NCBI GenBank assembly: GCA_002803225.1
Contig: NXFV01001802.1
Location: 1 to 64,000 of the forward strand
DNA: 64,000 nt
Direction: 5' to 3'
Origin: Gamarada debralockiae
Taxonomy: Eukaryota > Ascomycota > Leotiomycetes > Helotiales > Hyphodiscaceae
Part shown: positions 1 through 11,638 of the stretch, piece by piece
Numbering within the stretch: position 1 is the first letter of the stretch
Layout of the letters: each line of letters opens with the position of its first letter
The notes under the pieces: model-generated
Seen by the model: the letters and a program-made list of their open reading frames with translations, nothing else
What the model was told of the DNA's origin: nothing
The model's database searches: none
Program-made: the position numbers and the translations under genes

Positions 1-300
1 CTACTTGTTTGGAAGTCACTCGAGCTATAACTTCCTAGGTTATTAGTAATAGCTAGAGACTTACTTTGTATTCTAATAGCTAGTATATTCTAATTTAATA
101 TATATTTATATTATTTACAATTTATATAACTAGTAGAGAATAGGATCCTATTCTCGTCCTACTCCATAGGACGAAGGCTATAAGTAATCCTATCCTATAG
201 GATCCCACTTTAGTCACATAGGACGGGATCCCACTTTAGTCACATGGGACAGGATCCCATGGGATAGTACGTAGTCTATAGTTTATAAATCAATTTATTA
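1..300. repeat. AT-rich flank with 26-bp tandem repeat
   Basis: The first 300 bases are AT-rich. Two near-identical 26-bp units (about 200-225 and 226-251) begin GGATCCCACTTTAGTCACAT, and a third partial GGATCCCAT begins at 252. Related GGATCC/TAGGACG words also occur at 140-200. No coding sense is seen. It is probably the edge of a decayed repeat that continues outside the window. Confidence 0.5.
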
Positions 301-1168
301 TACGAATACGATCCTTATAATGTTATAATTAATATAATTGATACTTGTTCTCGTGTTTATCGTAGTTACGATATTCGCGAAAACTGGAAATTGGGTTTTG
401 TCGTTAAGGTAGTTGCTGCCCTCCGTGACCAAGCCAACATCATCCACCTTTCGCTTAGCCAGGTTCGCTAAAATCAACCTCATCTGACTGCTTTCCATCA
501 CACCCACACCAAAATTCCGGAAACCGGGGGAACTGTTTCGGAATCGAGGCTTCCAAACGAGAAGGATGTGTCTCATGCTGGGCGCTGTACAATTCCAACC
601 TCGCCAGCGCCCGAGCGATACAAGGCCGCGAGGTTTCGCTGACGTAGCGAGCGAATGGTAGTGCAGAGGAAGTGGCTGTCTTGCACCACCATGATGCCTT
701 GTCACTAAAATGGGCGCAAACTACCCTATCGTTAACCGACAAGTTGAACGGGACGGGCCAGGCTCTGCTCTTCTATCTCACAGTCAAGGATGGGCATTGA
801 CGGAGGCAGACACGAGGCTCTGCGATCACCAGTTCATAAAACGCGGCTGTCTAGTTCCTGGAGACGTCCGCCGTGATTACTTTGGATCTTTGCCTTCATC
901 ATTATGACGATGAAATCTCAGTAAGTTGTCACGGTTGAGGCGCAAATTAAATGCAGATGGCAGTTTTTGTTACGAAGTCCCTGTATTGCATCTGTTGGTG
1001 GACAGAAGCTAACAAGGCTTTAGGCAAGCAACTTCAGATAACTTTGAGTGGCTGGCAGATTTACAGAAATGTAAGACCCATGCCAATTCAAGGGCCCATG
1101 ACTGACGAAAATACAAGCTCAATGTTATACCACATGCGATTAGGCCCATCCTGCTAAGCCAACCGACT

Positions 1169-3411
1169 TTGGATGCAATGGATTCACGGCGTCAATTACA
1201 GATTGACATGAATTGCTCCAGCTTACAGCTCCCGACGAGATCTGCGGTATTGTTTTTTTTTAGAGGGGATTTCCCGAACACAACGGACGCGATTCTTGCA
1301 CGGAGGACAAATGGGAAAGAAATCACGAAAGGAGGCTACGAATTAATTTCGTTCGTTAGGGATGGAACAATGTTCCAGATAATTTGCCTCACCACAGAGC
1401 GGACGCCTAAACGAGCAAGTCCTTGGCCTGATCAATCGATTAAGTTCAGGCTTGGCGGCAAGGTTCAATTAGTTGCCCTTGCTCAAACGGCATAGAGCAT
1501 TCCTCTACCAGAGAATTCGAATTCGACTCTCCTAATGAAGGATACAAATTGGTTTATAAGAGCGCGCATTATAATCATCTGCTCGAAATCCAGGGTTTTG
1601 TGGATGGAGAGCAAGTAGAATTACATCCGACAACAGCTCGTCAACTGGAACGATGGAGGTGACGTTGTCCCAAGAGCCCATGATCATTATTACAACCTAC
1701 AATATACGCCACCTGGCAGAAACTCATCGAAATCAGTGACTTATCCGATGATCCCCATGGTAGAGTCTGCCGAAATCGAAGATTACCTGGGCATCTCAAA
1801 CAACTCTCTCGAGATGACCGATAAGCTGTGGTTAGCATCTTTAACGAAACAGTTCAATGCTGTTGAGACACTGGAAATCTGCGCTGTCGCAAGATACGTA
1901 AAGAAAATTCTGGGTGTCTCCTCCGTTCCAAGTTCTTCTGCGGACCCTAAAATTTCTCTCAGTGCCTCAGATTATACTAAGGATTCTAATTTCGACACCA
2001 TGCTAGAAATTGCGTTGGTTCGTAACATCATGACGTCTCAGTACGTGGAGCTGGAGAGCATATTGTGAGCAACCCAGAACCGTTTCACTCCTCTGGACAT
2101 CTAGGTCATCTATTTACGGCGTATCCTTTATGTCCGCTGAAATCCAGGTTCACTAACATCTTCGTAGTTGGCAGGTGCGCTTTCTCTTTAAAGCATACAG
2201 GTTTCTTGCTACTCGGACGTTCGAACGGAGCCTCCTTGAACAAGGTGAGATTAAGTATCTGAGAAAGATGAGAAGGTCTTACCTGTTCCGGATCCAAAAA
2301 CACATTCAATGGGCTCTCGTCTGGATGACTAAAGCTGAAGTCAAACCTGATAAGATCCTACTACCAATTACTCCCGAAAGTGCTTCGACAGGCGCCATGA
2401 TGAACGCTCATTCCGGCAGGGAGAGAGTCGTGGCCATTGACAGCTCGTATAATTAAGCTTGTTTTACGAGAATCGCAATTTGGTACGTACGCCGATATTG
2501 TAAGGAGGCCTTTACCTCTGAGTTCCGATCGTTCATCCTATCTCATGGTTTGAGGAATAAGAATCTTCCCGAGCCAGAAGAAGGAAGCGAGTCCAGAGTG
2601 GATAAAGAGTCTACACCGAAAAACGACTTGCTATTATGATTTGACATGAGCTGTCTACTGTTGCTCTGGCAAGAAGAGCTGCATCCAGAAGTCGACAGCC
2701 CGGGCTTCCAACGGATCATTAGTGCTCATGAACATCGCGAAAAAACCGCAAAGCGACTTCGAAAGAAGCAATCAATCCCATATTCTATGGAGGACGAGGA
2801 GCTGGAGAGACTGTTTCTCTTGGGGGATGAACCTGGACTACAAAGCCCTTCCGGAACCTCTGCAACACTCGCAAAAGCCCGAGTCGAACAGACTAGACCT
2901 CGAATTGCCAATAGAAGACCGACTGAAATGTTCAACTGTGCCCCACGATTGGGACACGTGAGACGGTCTCATCGCCTGATGCCCAATGCACCTTGGGAAC
3001 TTGCTTTACTCAATCATCACAGCTTGCTGAAAACATCACTAGACAAAGAGGTCAACATTAGTCAGAGTAGAGATGCTTGTTTCGAATTTTTCCTCTCCGA
3101 CTACACCTTTATGGTCTCTTGGGACATGCTGATAAGTCGATGATCGTACAGTGGTGGGACCTCGAGCCTGGTGAAGTAATCTGCTCGACACTACTTGACA
3201 AGATCGGAAAAGGTAAACCCTAGCAACACATCCGGGTTTTGATACTAACTAGTTAACAGTGAAGTCAAATGCAACACTCTCAGCTCATCTGACGGAAGAC
3301 CTTGGCAGATCACACGCATTCGAATGCGGACAATTCTGGGCCCATGAAACCCAGGAGAAGCAACGAAGCCACCCTAGTCAGCAGCAGAGATACAACAAAC
3401 GGAAGCGCTAA
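1169..3411 (+). pseudogene. Decayed gene of unrecognised family
   Basis: Several neighbouring plus-strand stretches read like protein but are broken by stops and frame changes. They lie at about 1205-1495, 1540-1670, 1690-2068, 2166-2456 and 2646-3143. The piece at 1736-2068 is the most protein-like, with a motif near KLWLASL and a Cys-Ala-Val-Ala-Arg-Tyr run. At the end, 3140-3212 and 3260-3411 join cleanly through a 47-bp intron (3213-3259: GTAAAC donor, ACTAAC branch, ACAG acceptor) and finish in a Lys/Arg tail before TAA. So real splicing signals survive at the 3' end. I do not recognise the family. It could also be two adjacent dead genes or a gene with more introns than I can place. Confidence 0.35.
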
Positions 3412-4078
3412 CGTCGCAAAACGGAATTCAGATCATGACACTACTACTCGCGGACGGAGGCGGGGATGGAGGAGTAGAAGGGATCATTTTGAGCCAGGTC
3501 AGGAGATACCATTAGAGTCGGTGCGTGTATGTTGACACGTGACAACCACTTCGTGAAGATGATTTGGTTCGTCCATGCCTCTATTTATTCCCAAAAAATG
3601 TGGGTAACCAACTCACGGGAACGGCCACTGTAGTGTTGATAATCGGAGTATGATAAGAGTCAGATGTCACGACTTGTTGAGGCCGACCTGCTCCCACTTC
3701 ACTCCCGTGCCTCGGTACGGAATACAGAATGTCACCCGTCTCCATGCAAGCTTTGCGCCAATTTTTAAGCTTGTATATTTTAATTATTTCTAAGCTGCAT
3801 TTCCGGGAATTTGGACTTTGAGAAGGTCGCCGATTGTCCCTGATTCGGTATAACTTCCTCCCGGCGGTCTTTGAAACCTCCGTGAAACAGCCCACCAGTC
3901 GATAGCAGCCGACGACATTGTGCTTGGTTATGGATTTCCTGCATGTTGAAGTGCCTTTCTTTTCCGTGACGAACTTGACAAGTCAATTCGATCTTCATCA
4001 ATCGCTAAATAATGTCCTTGGACTTGCAAGCCGCGTTCTAAACTTCCTACCTCTATTCAAATTCTTTCGGTCAAGCAA
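3412..4078. other. Intergenic, nothing recognised
   Basis: No coding frame with family character is seen on either strand. The right half serves as the upstream region of the flavin oxidoreductase that starts at 4079. Confidence 0.4.
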
Positions 4079-5501
4079 ATGTTACTTTCAGAAGAAATCA
4101 CCCTGCCATGCGGTGTACGATTACCCAATCGCCTTTCCAAGGTAACTTGCCTTCTCCCAAAGCTGCAATACCAAGATCTAACGAGTACACAGGCAGCGAT
4201 GGCCGAGGCAATGTCCCCTTCTCATAATCCAGATGAAAAGTTCCCAAAAGTGTACGGTGAGTGGGCCGATGGCGGTTGGGGTCTGGTGATAACAGGTGAC
4301 TAGCCCTCGTGATTGACCGTAATCCCTGGAAGATTAACAATGTTGTAGGAAATGTCCAAGTTTCTGACATTTATCTTGGATCACCCGAAGACGTAGCGAT
4401 TCTCTCCCCAGCGTCTAATCCGTCAACTCCCACTCATGAACTGTGGAAAAACTGGGCCGCGACATGTCAACGCTCTGGAACGCCAACCGTTGTCCAATTA
4501 TGCCATCCAGGCCGCCAATCTCCTCTTGGGGCAGGCAATCGAAGCTTCTTCGCGAAGACGGTGGCTCCTTCGGCAGTGAAGTTGAACTTTGGCGATAATA
4601 TTATTGCCAAAGCTGCTGCGTCCCTGATATTTGGGACGCCGAGAGAGATGACGGTTGAAGACATTTCTGGGGAGGGTGGGGTCGTTGATCAGTTCGTGGC
4701 AGCAGCAAAGCAAGCCTTCCATTCTGGATTTAAAGGTATTGAATTACATGGCGCGTGAGTAACCAACCCTTTTCTTCGAATTCAAGACTGATACTAAGCA
4801 GTCATGGATATCTCCTGGCACAATTCTTATCTCCTCAAACAAACTTGAGAACGGATAAATTTGGAGGAAGCGCTGCCAAAAGAGCCGAGGTCGTTCTTGA
4901 AATCATTCGTCGGATCAGAAAGGAGACGAGTAATGAGTTCTGCATTGGGATCAAGATGAACAGTGTCGACGCATCTTCATCCGAGTCCTTGTCGGACGTC
5001 ATCAAACAAATCCAGTTGATTGTTAGCTGTGGCATTGATTTCATCGAGATTTCTGGAGGCACGTACGAGAACCCCCGAATGATGCAGGAGCCATCAGCCG
5101 CCGAAATTCAGGACGTCAAGAAAAGCACCCTCGAACGAGAGAGTTTCTTCCTCCAGTTTGCACAGACAATACGGGAGAAGTTCCCATCAGTGGTCCTGAT
5201 GGTGACGGGAGGGTTTCGGACGAGACGAGGCATGGAAGCTGCTTTGCAATCGGGAGCTTGTGACTTGATTGGGATCGCGAGACCGGCAGCTGTTTTGCCA
5301 AGCTTGCCGAAGGAGATCATCCTCAACGCAAAAGAAGTATCAGATGAGGAGGCAAAAGTTACTCTGGCTCCTCTCCAAGTGCCGTTCATCTTCAACATCG
5401 TACCAATCAAATCACTAGGAGCAGGGTATCAGAGCGCTTATTATGCTGGGCAGATTCAGAGAATGGCGAGAGGTCTGAAGCCTGTAGATAATCGGATCTG
5501 A
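4079..5501 (+). CDS. Old Yellow Enzyme-type NADH:flavin oxidoreductase
   Basis: Four exons (4079-4141, 4193-4295, 4349-4754, 4802-5501) give about 423 residues, normal for the FMN-dependent OYE/NADH:flavin oxidoreductase family, which reduces activated C=C bonds with NAD(P)H. The start is set by the family's N-terminal motif [13 protein letters not shown], which runs across intron 1 into AAMAEAMSP. Further hallmarks in order are [24 protein letters not shown] (across intron 3), NLRTDKFGG, the late [11 protein letters not shown], and DLIGIARP for FMN phosphate binding. The barrel looks complete, with no frameshift. No transit peptide is visible, so it is probably cytosolic. No biosynthetic genes lie beside it, so the substrate is unknown. 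Confidence 0.9.
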
Positions 5502-6083
5502 GTATGGAAATAGATGAGAAGAGATGATTTAATCCAAGAGCTTGCAAGCCGTAATACTTGGATTTTTGGTGTACGTATTTTTTCTTGCAAATTAGAGCCC
5601 TGATTTGAAGGGCGTCATAATGCCAGACCTAAATACCTTATTGGCGTGCAGCCCCTGAAAGGGAGCAGGGCAGCCAGTCGCCATGAGGCTGAAGGCGAGG
5701 TAATCGACAAATGTTTGCCAGTGAATATTTCAGGCAGAGTGAACGATTTTAAATTTTAGTACCCAATCAAAGGATGCTTCATCACCTGGTTGTTCTCAGT
5801 GGACAGAATATTTCATCCGAGTTTCAATCGCGCATTAGGATGGAAAAGAGCAACCCAAGGCGATATCCCTCAAATCTAAATAGTGATCCAGGCCCAACTG
5901 CACAGATAAAAGTAAGCATAATTGTTCAAAGAGATAGAGCAATCCAGACTTCCTTCTCCATGTAAGTCTGCCATTCAGGAGATTTTTGGGGCAGGATCGC
6001 TAAATTTTTAGGCCCACTGCGCCTTCCAGTTGGTGTGCATGAAAACGCTGCATGACTCCTCACACCGGTTCTCAGATGTCGCC
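5502..6083. other. Intergenic
   Basis: This contains the 3' region of the oxidoreductase and the upstream region of the esterase. No gene-like frame was found. Confidence 0.4.
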
Positions 6084-6090
6084 TATAAAA
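6084..6090 (+). promoter_or_regulatory. TATA box of the SGNH hydrolase gene
   Basis: TATAAAA stands 76 bases before the ATG at 6166, followed by a CT/CA-rich leader. The distance suits a short 5' leader. Read by eye only. Confidence 0.45.
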
Positions 6091-6165
6091 AGTGAATGAA
6101 TCTTCGTTCAGACTTCACCTTTCAGTCCCTCAAATCTTTAGAACGATTAGAAAACACAAATCACA

Positions 6166-6834
6166 ATGACATCCAAAGATATCAACAATCTCACCCCAGA
6201 GGTGGTCGCGGCGCATGGAAAATACAAGGCTCGCTCCCACAACACAACTAACGTCAGTCACCTTCCGGAGCTCGAGAAACGCAAGGATGAGGCTTTCGAC
6301 GTCGTTCTGATTGGTGATTCCATGTTGGAACGATTGAAGACCACTGGTATCTCTACGAAAATCGCTCAAATGCCTTTAACTTTCAACGCAGGTATCGGCG
6401 GAGACAGAATCGAAAACGTCCTCTACAGGCTTGGGACTTTGGGCATGATGACGAAGCTGTCGGACAAAGGGGTCAAGTTATGGGTCGTCATGATCGGGAC
6501 CAACAATTTGAGGAAAGCATTGAAGCCCAAGGAGATCGAATTCTACCGGTTGCTCCTCCAAGCTCTGCTGAATATGTCGCCAACGAGCAAGATCATCACC
6601 TGCGAACTCTTCAAACGAAAAGACATCGACGACACACATGTCAACGGGTCGAATCGGATGTTGCAAAGAGTTGTCCAAGAGATGAATGATAGCTTGGGGG
6701 AGGAGCGGATCTTCTGGCAGGCTGCGCCGGCGACGATTATGAAAAATAACCTTGCGGATCATGTCCATCTCAGCAAGGAGGCGTACAGTGTTTGGGACGA
6801 TACGCTTTACCCACGCATACAGGAGTTACTCTGA
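6166..6834 (+). CDS. SGNH/GDSL-type esterase (PAF-acetylhydrolase alpha-like)
   Basis: A single exon of 222 residues. The SGNH hydrolase blocks are in order. GDSM near residue 50 holds the nucleophilic Ser, in VVLIGDSMLERL. The oxyanion Gly lies in GIGGDRIENVLYRL near 76-89. GTNN near 111-114 supplies the Asn. DHVHL near 198-202 supplies the catalytic Asp and His. The GGDR and GTNN context most resembles the catalytic subunits of brain-type PAF acetylhydrolase. The reaction would be hydrolysis of a small ester or acyl group, substrate unknown. There is no signal peptide or membrane segment, so it is predicted cytosolic. A TATA box lies 76 bases upstream. Confidence 0.88.
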   Translation: MTSKDINNLTPEVVAAHGKYKARSHNTTNVSHLPELEKRKDEAFDVVLIGDSMLERLKTTGISTKIAQMPLTFNAGIGGDRIENVLYRLGTLGMMTKLSDKGVKLWVVMIGTNNLRKALKPKEIEFYRLLLQALLNMSPTSKIITCELFKRKDIDDTHVNGSNRMLQRVVQEMNDSLGEERIFWQAAPATIMKNNLADHVHLSKEAYSVWDDTLYPRIQELL

Positions 6835-7925
6835 AGGTACAGGCCAGAATCGATGAGGCATTTGGATTGGGGTTCGTTCGGGAAGGGAAACAAATTGTTG
6901 ATATAGGGTAAAGGATTAATATTTGTTTCGGAGCCTGGCGAACTTGCATGATATGATACCCTGGTCCTTTAATCAGATGATTTCTCTGCCTCTGCCAGCA
7001 TGAATTTGAGTGAAGCCATTGTGGGCTCAATCATTACATTCATACGGTTTGGAGTCAAACTGTTCAATGTTTTCGAGCGATCAACTTCGATCAACAGTTC
7101 AGCATGAAAGATAGAGATTGTAATGATCCTTGAAAGAGGAACCTCTGGAAACCCAGAATCTTCAATAACTCAAATGTATTGAGTGATTAATGCCTCAGTG
7201 CCAATTTCTGGGGGTTGAACATGGCGGAACCTAGTGCATCCTCTAGTTGAACGCTCAAGTTTTGGCATCAGTATCTTGGCACGATACAGTCAGACCTCAT
7301 ACCCAATCGTTGCTGTGATTTAAGCAGATTCCCAGGCTATGCCTCTACTTTTGAAGACCGGGAAGGTTGCTTTATGTACCGTTATCACTAATCAGGACCC
7401 CACAGGTCTGAATGTCGCCAATTTAAATGTCCTGTGGTAGCAAGCTATGTGTGGAACCATCAGCCCGAGCCATTTCCTACGTACCCGGACTGTGGGTGGC
7501 TGACGAGTTCACGTCGGCGTTATCAAAATAGGCTTTAGCAGAGGCAGGGATGCGAGGTTGGCGAATTAGGTTCACGGTGGCTTATCACTTTCGGGATTTG
7601 AGCCCTGAAAAAGTATCAAGTGGAATAAGCCCGATATTGATCAATTCTATTGCGAATTCCCTACAACAGAAAACCATGCTTACGATGCTTCAGCTGAAGT
7701 CCGTCTCTCATACGGCCGTGTTGAAACTAGAAGCAAACATGCTTTATCGCCAAGTCTATCTCTATATCCCATCCTCTTTTTGCGTTGTCTGTTGGTTTCT
7801 GTTCCTCCCCTTTCCCAAGTTTCTCGGTATTACTTGATTGATCCAATAGAACCTTTCTCTGCTGGGAGCCTACCGGTGTGTCTGTATTCTGAATATCCCG
7901 GTATTGAGTGGCCAACTGAAACGCT
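6835..7925. other. Intergenic, nothing recognised
   Basis: About 1.1 kb with no supportable gene. The only open frames are short and without family features. Confidence 0.4.
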
Positions 7926-9299
7926 TCAGGCAAGGCGTCTTCGACCTCGCAGTTCGCTGGCTATAGTTACATCATATTCGACGGTATCATCGATATGGAC
8001 ATTTTCTTGATACATGGCCTTGTTCCCTCTGGCATCGCGGACGAAATCGCCTTGTGCGTCGATCTCATATTCCGCCTCGCTGATGGCTGCATCCGAGGAA
8101 GCCGAGTTTGGCCCGTTGTTGGTGTCATTCAGAACGTCATAGGAGAAGATATGGGTAACGAAACAGCAGGCTGGGTCCGCAGAGACCAGGTTACATATCA
8201 TCAGTGGCAGGGACAGTAACGGCATGGTTGATTGTCCCCTGTAGACGCCCTGGACCCTGGCGTACTTCACAAGCAGAGAAACTTTACTTAACCATTCCTT
8301 CATCTCTTCCGCATCAAGAAATGGCTGATGGCCTGCCAGGGTTAAAGAGATGAGGGCATGGGGGACCGTGAAATCTCTTGTAGGCTTCAGACTCATTGAT
8401 GAAGTTGCCACCTGGGCTACCACGTCAAATTCAACGTCCATGGGATCGATATTGGTCCAGGGCTCTTACAAGGATATGGCAGCGGTAATTTCTTGGCTCG
8501 TCGTTGGATTTGTGAGGTTGCGCTGACAAAGCTCAATACTTGGGTCACTTGAATAAAAACCATACACGGGACTTTCTGCACCACTCCTGCCACACACCAG
8601 GAGGATTCCTTACGACTCTTTTTGTTTAGTCGAAAGAGCATTTCAGTCTGCAGGCAAGAGCTATTGAAAGCGGGCTTGTTCGCCTAATCATCCAAAACTT
8701 CAATAGAGTGCTCGTAAATGAATATGGTCCTGGTGGTGCAATCGACTCGAATCCACATGCTGCGATGGTTTCAGTCACTCCACGGCCTCCAGACCATGGT
8801 ACTGAGTTCCCGCGGCACAGGAGTCCATAAGAGCAATGTGTCAGATTTTGGTTGCTCAAAGAGTGTCTGCACGGAGACCATGGGAGCCACGTCTTCCCGT
8901 CTGCCCTACACACCCAAGTTGCTGTGCGAGTGTGCGAGTCGACACGCCCATGGCCAGCATAGTAGATGATGAGCAGATTGTCCGGGCCGTCGAAGTCCTT
9001 GATAAATTGCGACGCTTTCAGGGAAAGATCACCGTAGGAGTCCTTGTTGGTATGAGCCACTGAACCACTTCAAAGCAATACGTGTCTTCGAACACCTTTT
9101 GCAGCCTTCTCAACTGGGATGGGACTTCAAGATGATCAACCTCAGCCCACCGAATAAGGCAAACATTGACCGTCTTGTATCGAGACCGTCCTCGTTTTGG
9201 GAACGAGCTTTCCGAGCATTGCCTTGCCGATCCTGAAGCCGTCAGGGCAACGACGACGTTATTTGTAGACGCGCTCACTTGCAACGCGGCTGTAAACAA
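7926..9299 (-). pseudogene. Caspase-like (C14 family) protein remnant
   Basis: Pieces read in order on the minus strand. An N-terminal part (9299-9040) ends in a predicted beta strand and linker. A frameshifted continuation then carries DNLLIIYYAGHGR (about 8990-8950), the p20 strand with the catalytic His. A Cys-site-like DSCAAG is found only in a third frame near 8825-8810. The piece VTETIAACGFESIAP matches the part that follows the catalytic Cys in fungal C14 proteins. The C-terminal part (8441-7926) carries HALISLTLAG, KYARVQGVY and a leucine-rich stretch seen in these fungal caspase-domain proteins. At least three frame changes in spaces too small for introns make it a pseudogene. Family members act in programmed cell death or immunity-like responses; this copy is probably inactive. 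Confidence 0.75.
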
Positions 9300-9700
9300 A
9301 ATAATTATATTGATTTTGGAACAGACGTGATCCTACGCATCGTTTTATGATCAGGACTTCTCTGATACTTGGTGATCGAGATTTCAGCAATGTCACCTCG
9401 GAGCCAAAGATGACACGAGCACTGGCAATTAATTCGTGGGCTGTACTAGTACCCCCACCTCTGACTCATGAAGCCAGATCTCATCTCAAGTTATTATTAC
9501 AAAGCGCAGGCCATCATCGTAAGGGCGGGACAACTTTGTCGGCCGCGATGTAAGAAGGACGGAGGAATAGGGCGAAATCCTTGAAGAACACGTAGGGATG
9601 CCTGAGATGCCCAGAAAAAGCTGAAAGCCACAATAAAAAAAGGAAACAGAGCAGGGAGGAAGTCCTCAACAAAATCCAAAAGCGAGAACCTCAGGGAAGA

Positions 9701-9707
9701 TATAAAA
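9701..9707 (+). promoter_or_regulatory. TATA box of the GFA-domain gene
   Basis: TATAAAA stands 91 bases before the ATG at 9798, followed by a T-rich leader. Read by eye. Confidence 0.45.
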
Positions 9708-9797
9708 CCTCCAGATCTCAAGGTTTCCCAATTCTTATAGTTTTTCGCTTCGAGTTAATTTCTTTTTAATCATTTCACTATTACTCGAGCTTCAGTA

Positions 9798-10931
9798 ATG
9801 GCCGAACCTGCACCGTCCCAAGATCTCAAAACATACCACGGAAACTGTCACTGCGGCGCCTTCAAATTCTCTATCAAAATTCCTGGATTGAAAGAAATAG
9901 TAGAATGTAACTGCAGCATCTGCTTTAAGAAAGGATACAAGTGGGTCTTTCCTGGCGAAGGCGGCTACACCGTCGAGAAAGGCGAGTGGGTTTTGAAGGG
10001 TTATGAATTCGGTCAGAAAGCCACAGTTCATAAGGTATGATGATGACTTCTGTTATATACTGTTTACTTTTGTTTTATGCGTATTGTTTGCTGGCCTTTG
10101 ATTACTGATTGGTACCAAAAGTTCTGCCCGACCTGTGGCACTGCGATTTTGCAGGAGCGAAAAGACGTCCCTGCACGCATGAAGTTTGCCGTCAATGTGA
10201 GTTTACTTATGGAAAATTAGCTAAATGACTATCTCACAGACGTATGCAGGCCAGCGCACTGATGGATATCGACCTCTGGTCCCTGGAAGTTGTCTCGTAA
10301 GTCCAACCATTCCACATGACCCTCCCCCCTATTGCACTGAAACCTCCTCTCAGATACGACGGCACAGACCGCCAACCAAACTACATACCTCCTCCATTCA
10401 CAGGCCCTGAACCAACCGCTGTTGTCCAATATCCCAAACTCTATACCGGAGCCTGCCACTGCGGTGCCGTGACACTGTGCATAAAGACCAAGGGTCCGCT
10501 CCCCGAAGGCGGCGAGTACATTCAAGAATGCGACTGCAGCATTTGTGCGCGAGTATGCGTCTATTCCCATTCCCAAACACCAATCCAAAGCGAATTGCCA
10601 AACTAACAAATCATTACAGAACGGAACGACGCTCATCTACCCTCACCCGACCCAGGTTTCCATCACCAATGAACAGTCTTTGACAAGCTACACATTCAGA
10701 CCCAGCACGCAAAACCACAAATTCTGTTCGACATGCGGGACAAGCGTCTACATCGAGCGCGTACCCCTCACACCCGCCCAATTCAAGGAATGGCATGCGT
10801 CGAACTACGAGGAGTGGATGGAGCAGCAGGGCGTCAACTTGCGGTTGTTTGAGGGAGTTGAGTGGAAGGATTTGGATGTCAAAAGGGCGTTTTGGAGTCG
10901 TAGTGAGCCGAAGTATGTTTGCCCTGAATGA
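9798..10931 (+). CDS. Protein with two GFA/CENP-V zinc domains
   Basis: Five exons (9798-10034, 10122-10196, 10250-10296, 10354-10552, 10620-10931) give about 289 residues. Single GFA (glutathione-dependent formaldehyde-activating-like) proteins are about half that length. Two copies are visible. Copy 1 has GNCHCGAFKF, CNCSIC and FCPTCGT. Copy 2 has GACHCGAVTL, CDCSIC and FCSTCGT. Each set supplies the Cys pairs that bind two zinc ions. Copy 1 ends in the usual VN...DIDLWSLE region. All five junctions keep phase with clean GT-AG sites. The substrate is unknown: the family name comes from a formaldehyde/glutathione role that does not hold for all members. No targeting signal is visible. Confidence 0.9.
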
Positions 10932-11638
10932 TTCGATGCTTCGTGAGGGGGTGGAAATTAAAGTAAGATGATGAGATCATTAAGACGAGGTGGTGGGAAG
11001 GAGTGAGGTTTGGAAGTGAATAATGGATCCTCGAAGTCTTTTGTTGCACGCCGCAAAATCTCAGTCCCAGAAACTGCCTCCTAGAAAGTTGTTCTAATTC
11101 ATAATTTTTTATATCGAAACAGTTTCTCAACTTTGACGTTTCTTAAAACTTATTTCCAAAGGCTGTAGACATCTGAATGAGTGGCATTCTGAGATTGTGA
11201 GAAACTTACATTGAGACTGAAGTGCGACGTGCAACCAAACTTAGGAGACAGGTTAATGGCGAGAGGTTACGTCGGTAGTGAATCTACCTTCAGCTCTCCC
11301 TGGAATCTCCAACATACTGTGTGGCTGGATTAAGTGATGGTTGAGGAGGTGTCAATTTTTTACCCTCTAGCTTCTTCCGAGACCTCTGTCATTTGTATAT
11401 TGGGACCTGTCTTACATTGTACGAGTAGTCATCGATCGCGAGCAGGTCACGAACTCGCTTCTGAGAAAGGGTAATCGATCCGAATACCCAGACGACAAAC
11501 AAAAACTTGTAATCATTCATTACCCACGTAATACACCCTCTAACCCGAACCTCATGTTCTGTACAGCATCTCATAACTCATGAACTGAATACCAATACCC
11601 TCATTTCAATACCAATAAACGAAAATAGATCTAAGAAT
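10932..11638. other. Convergent intergenic region
   Basis: This lies between the 3' ends of the GFA gene (plus) and the Ser-rich gene (minus). No coding frame or RNA gene was recognised. Confidence 0.4.
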
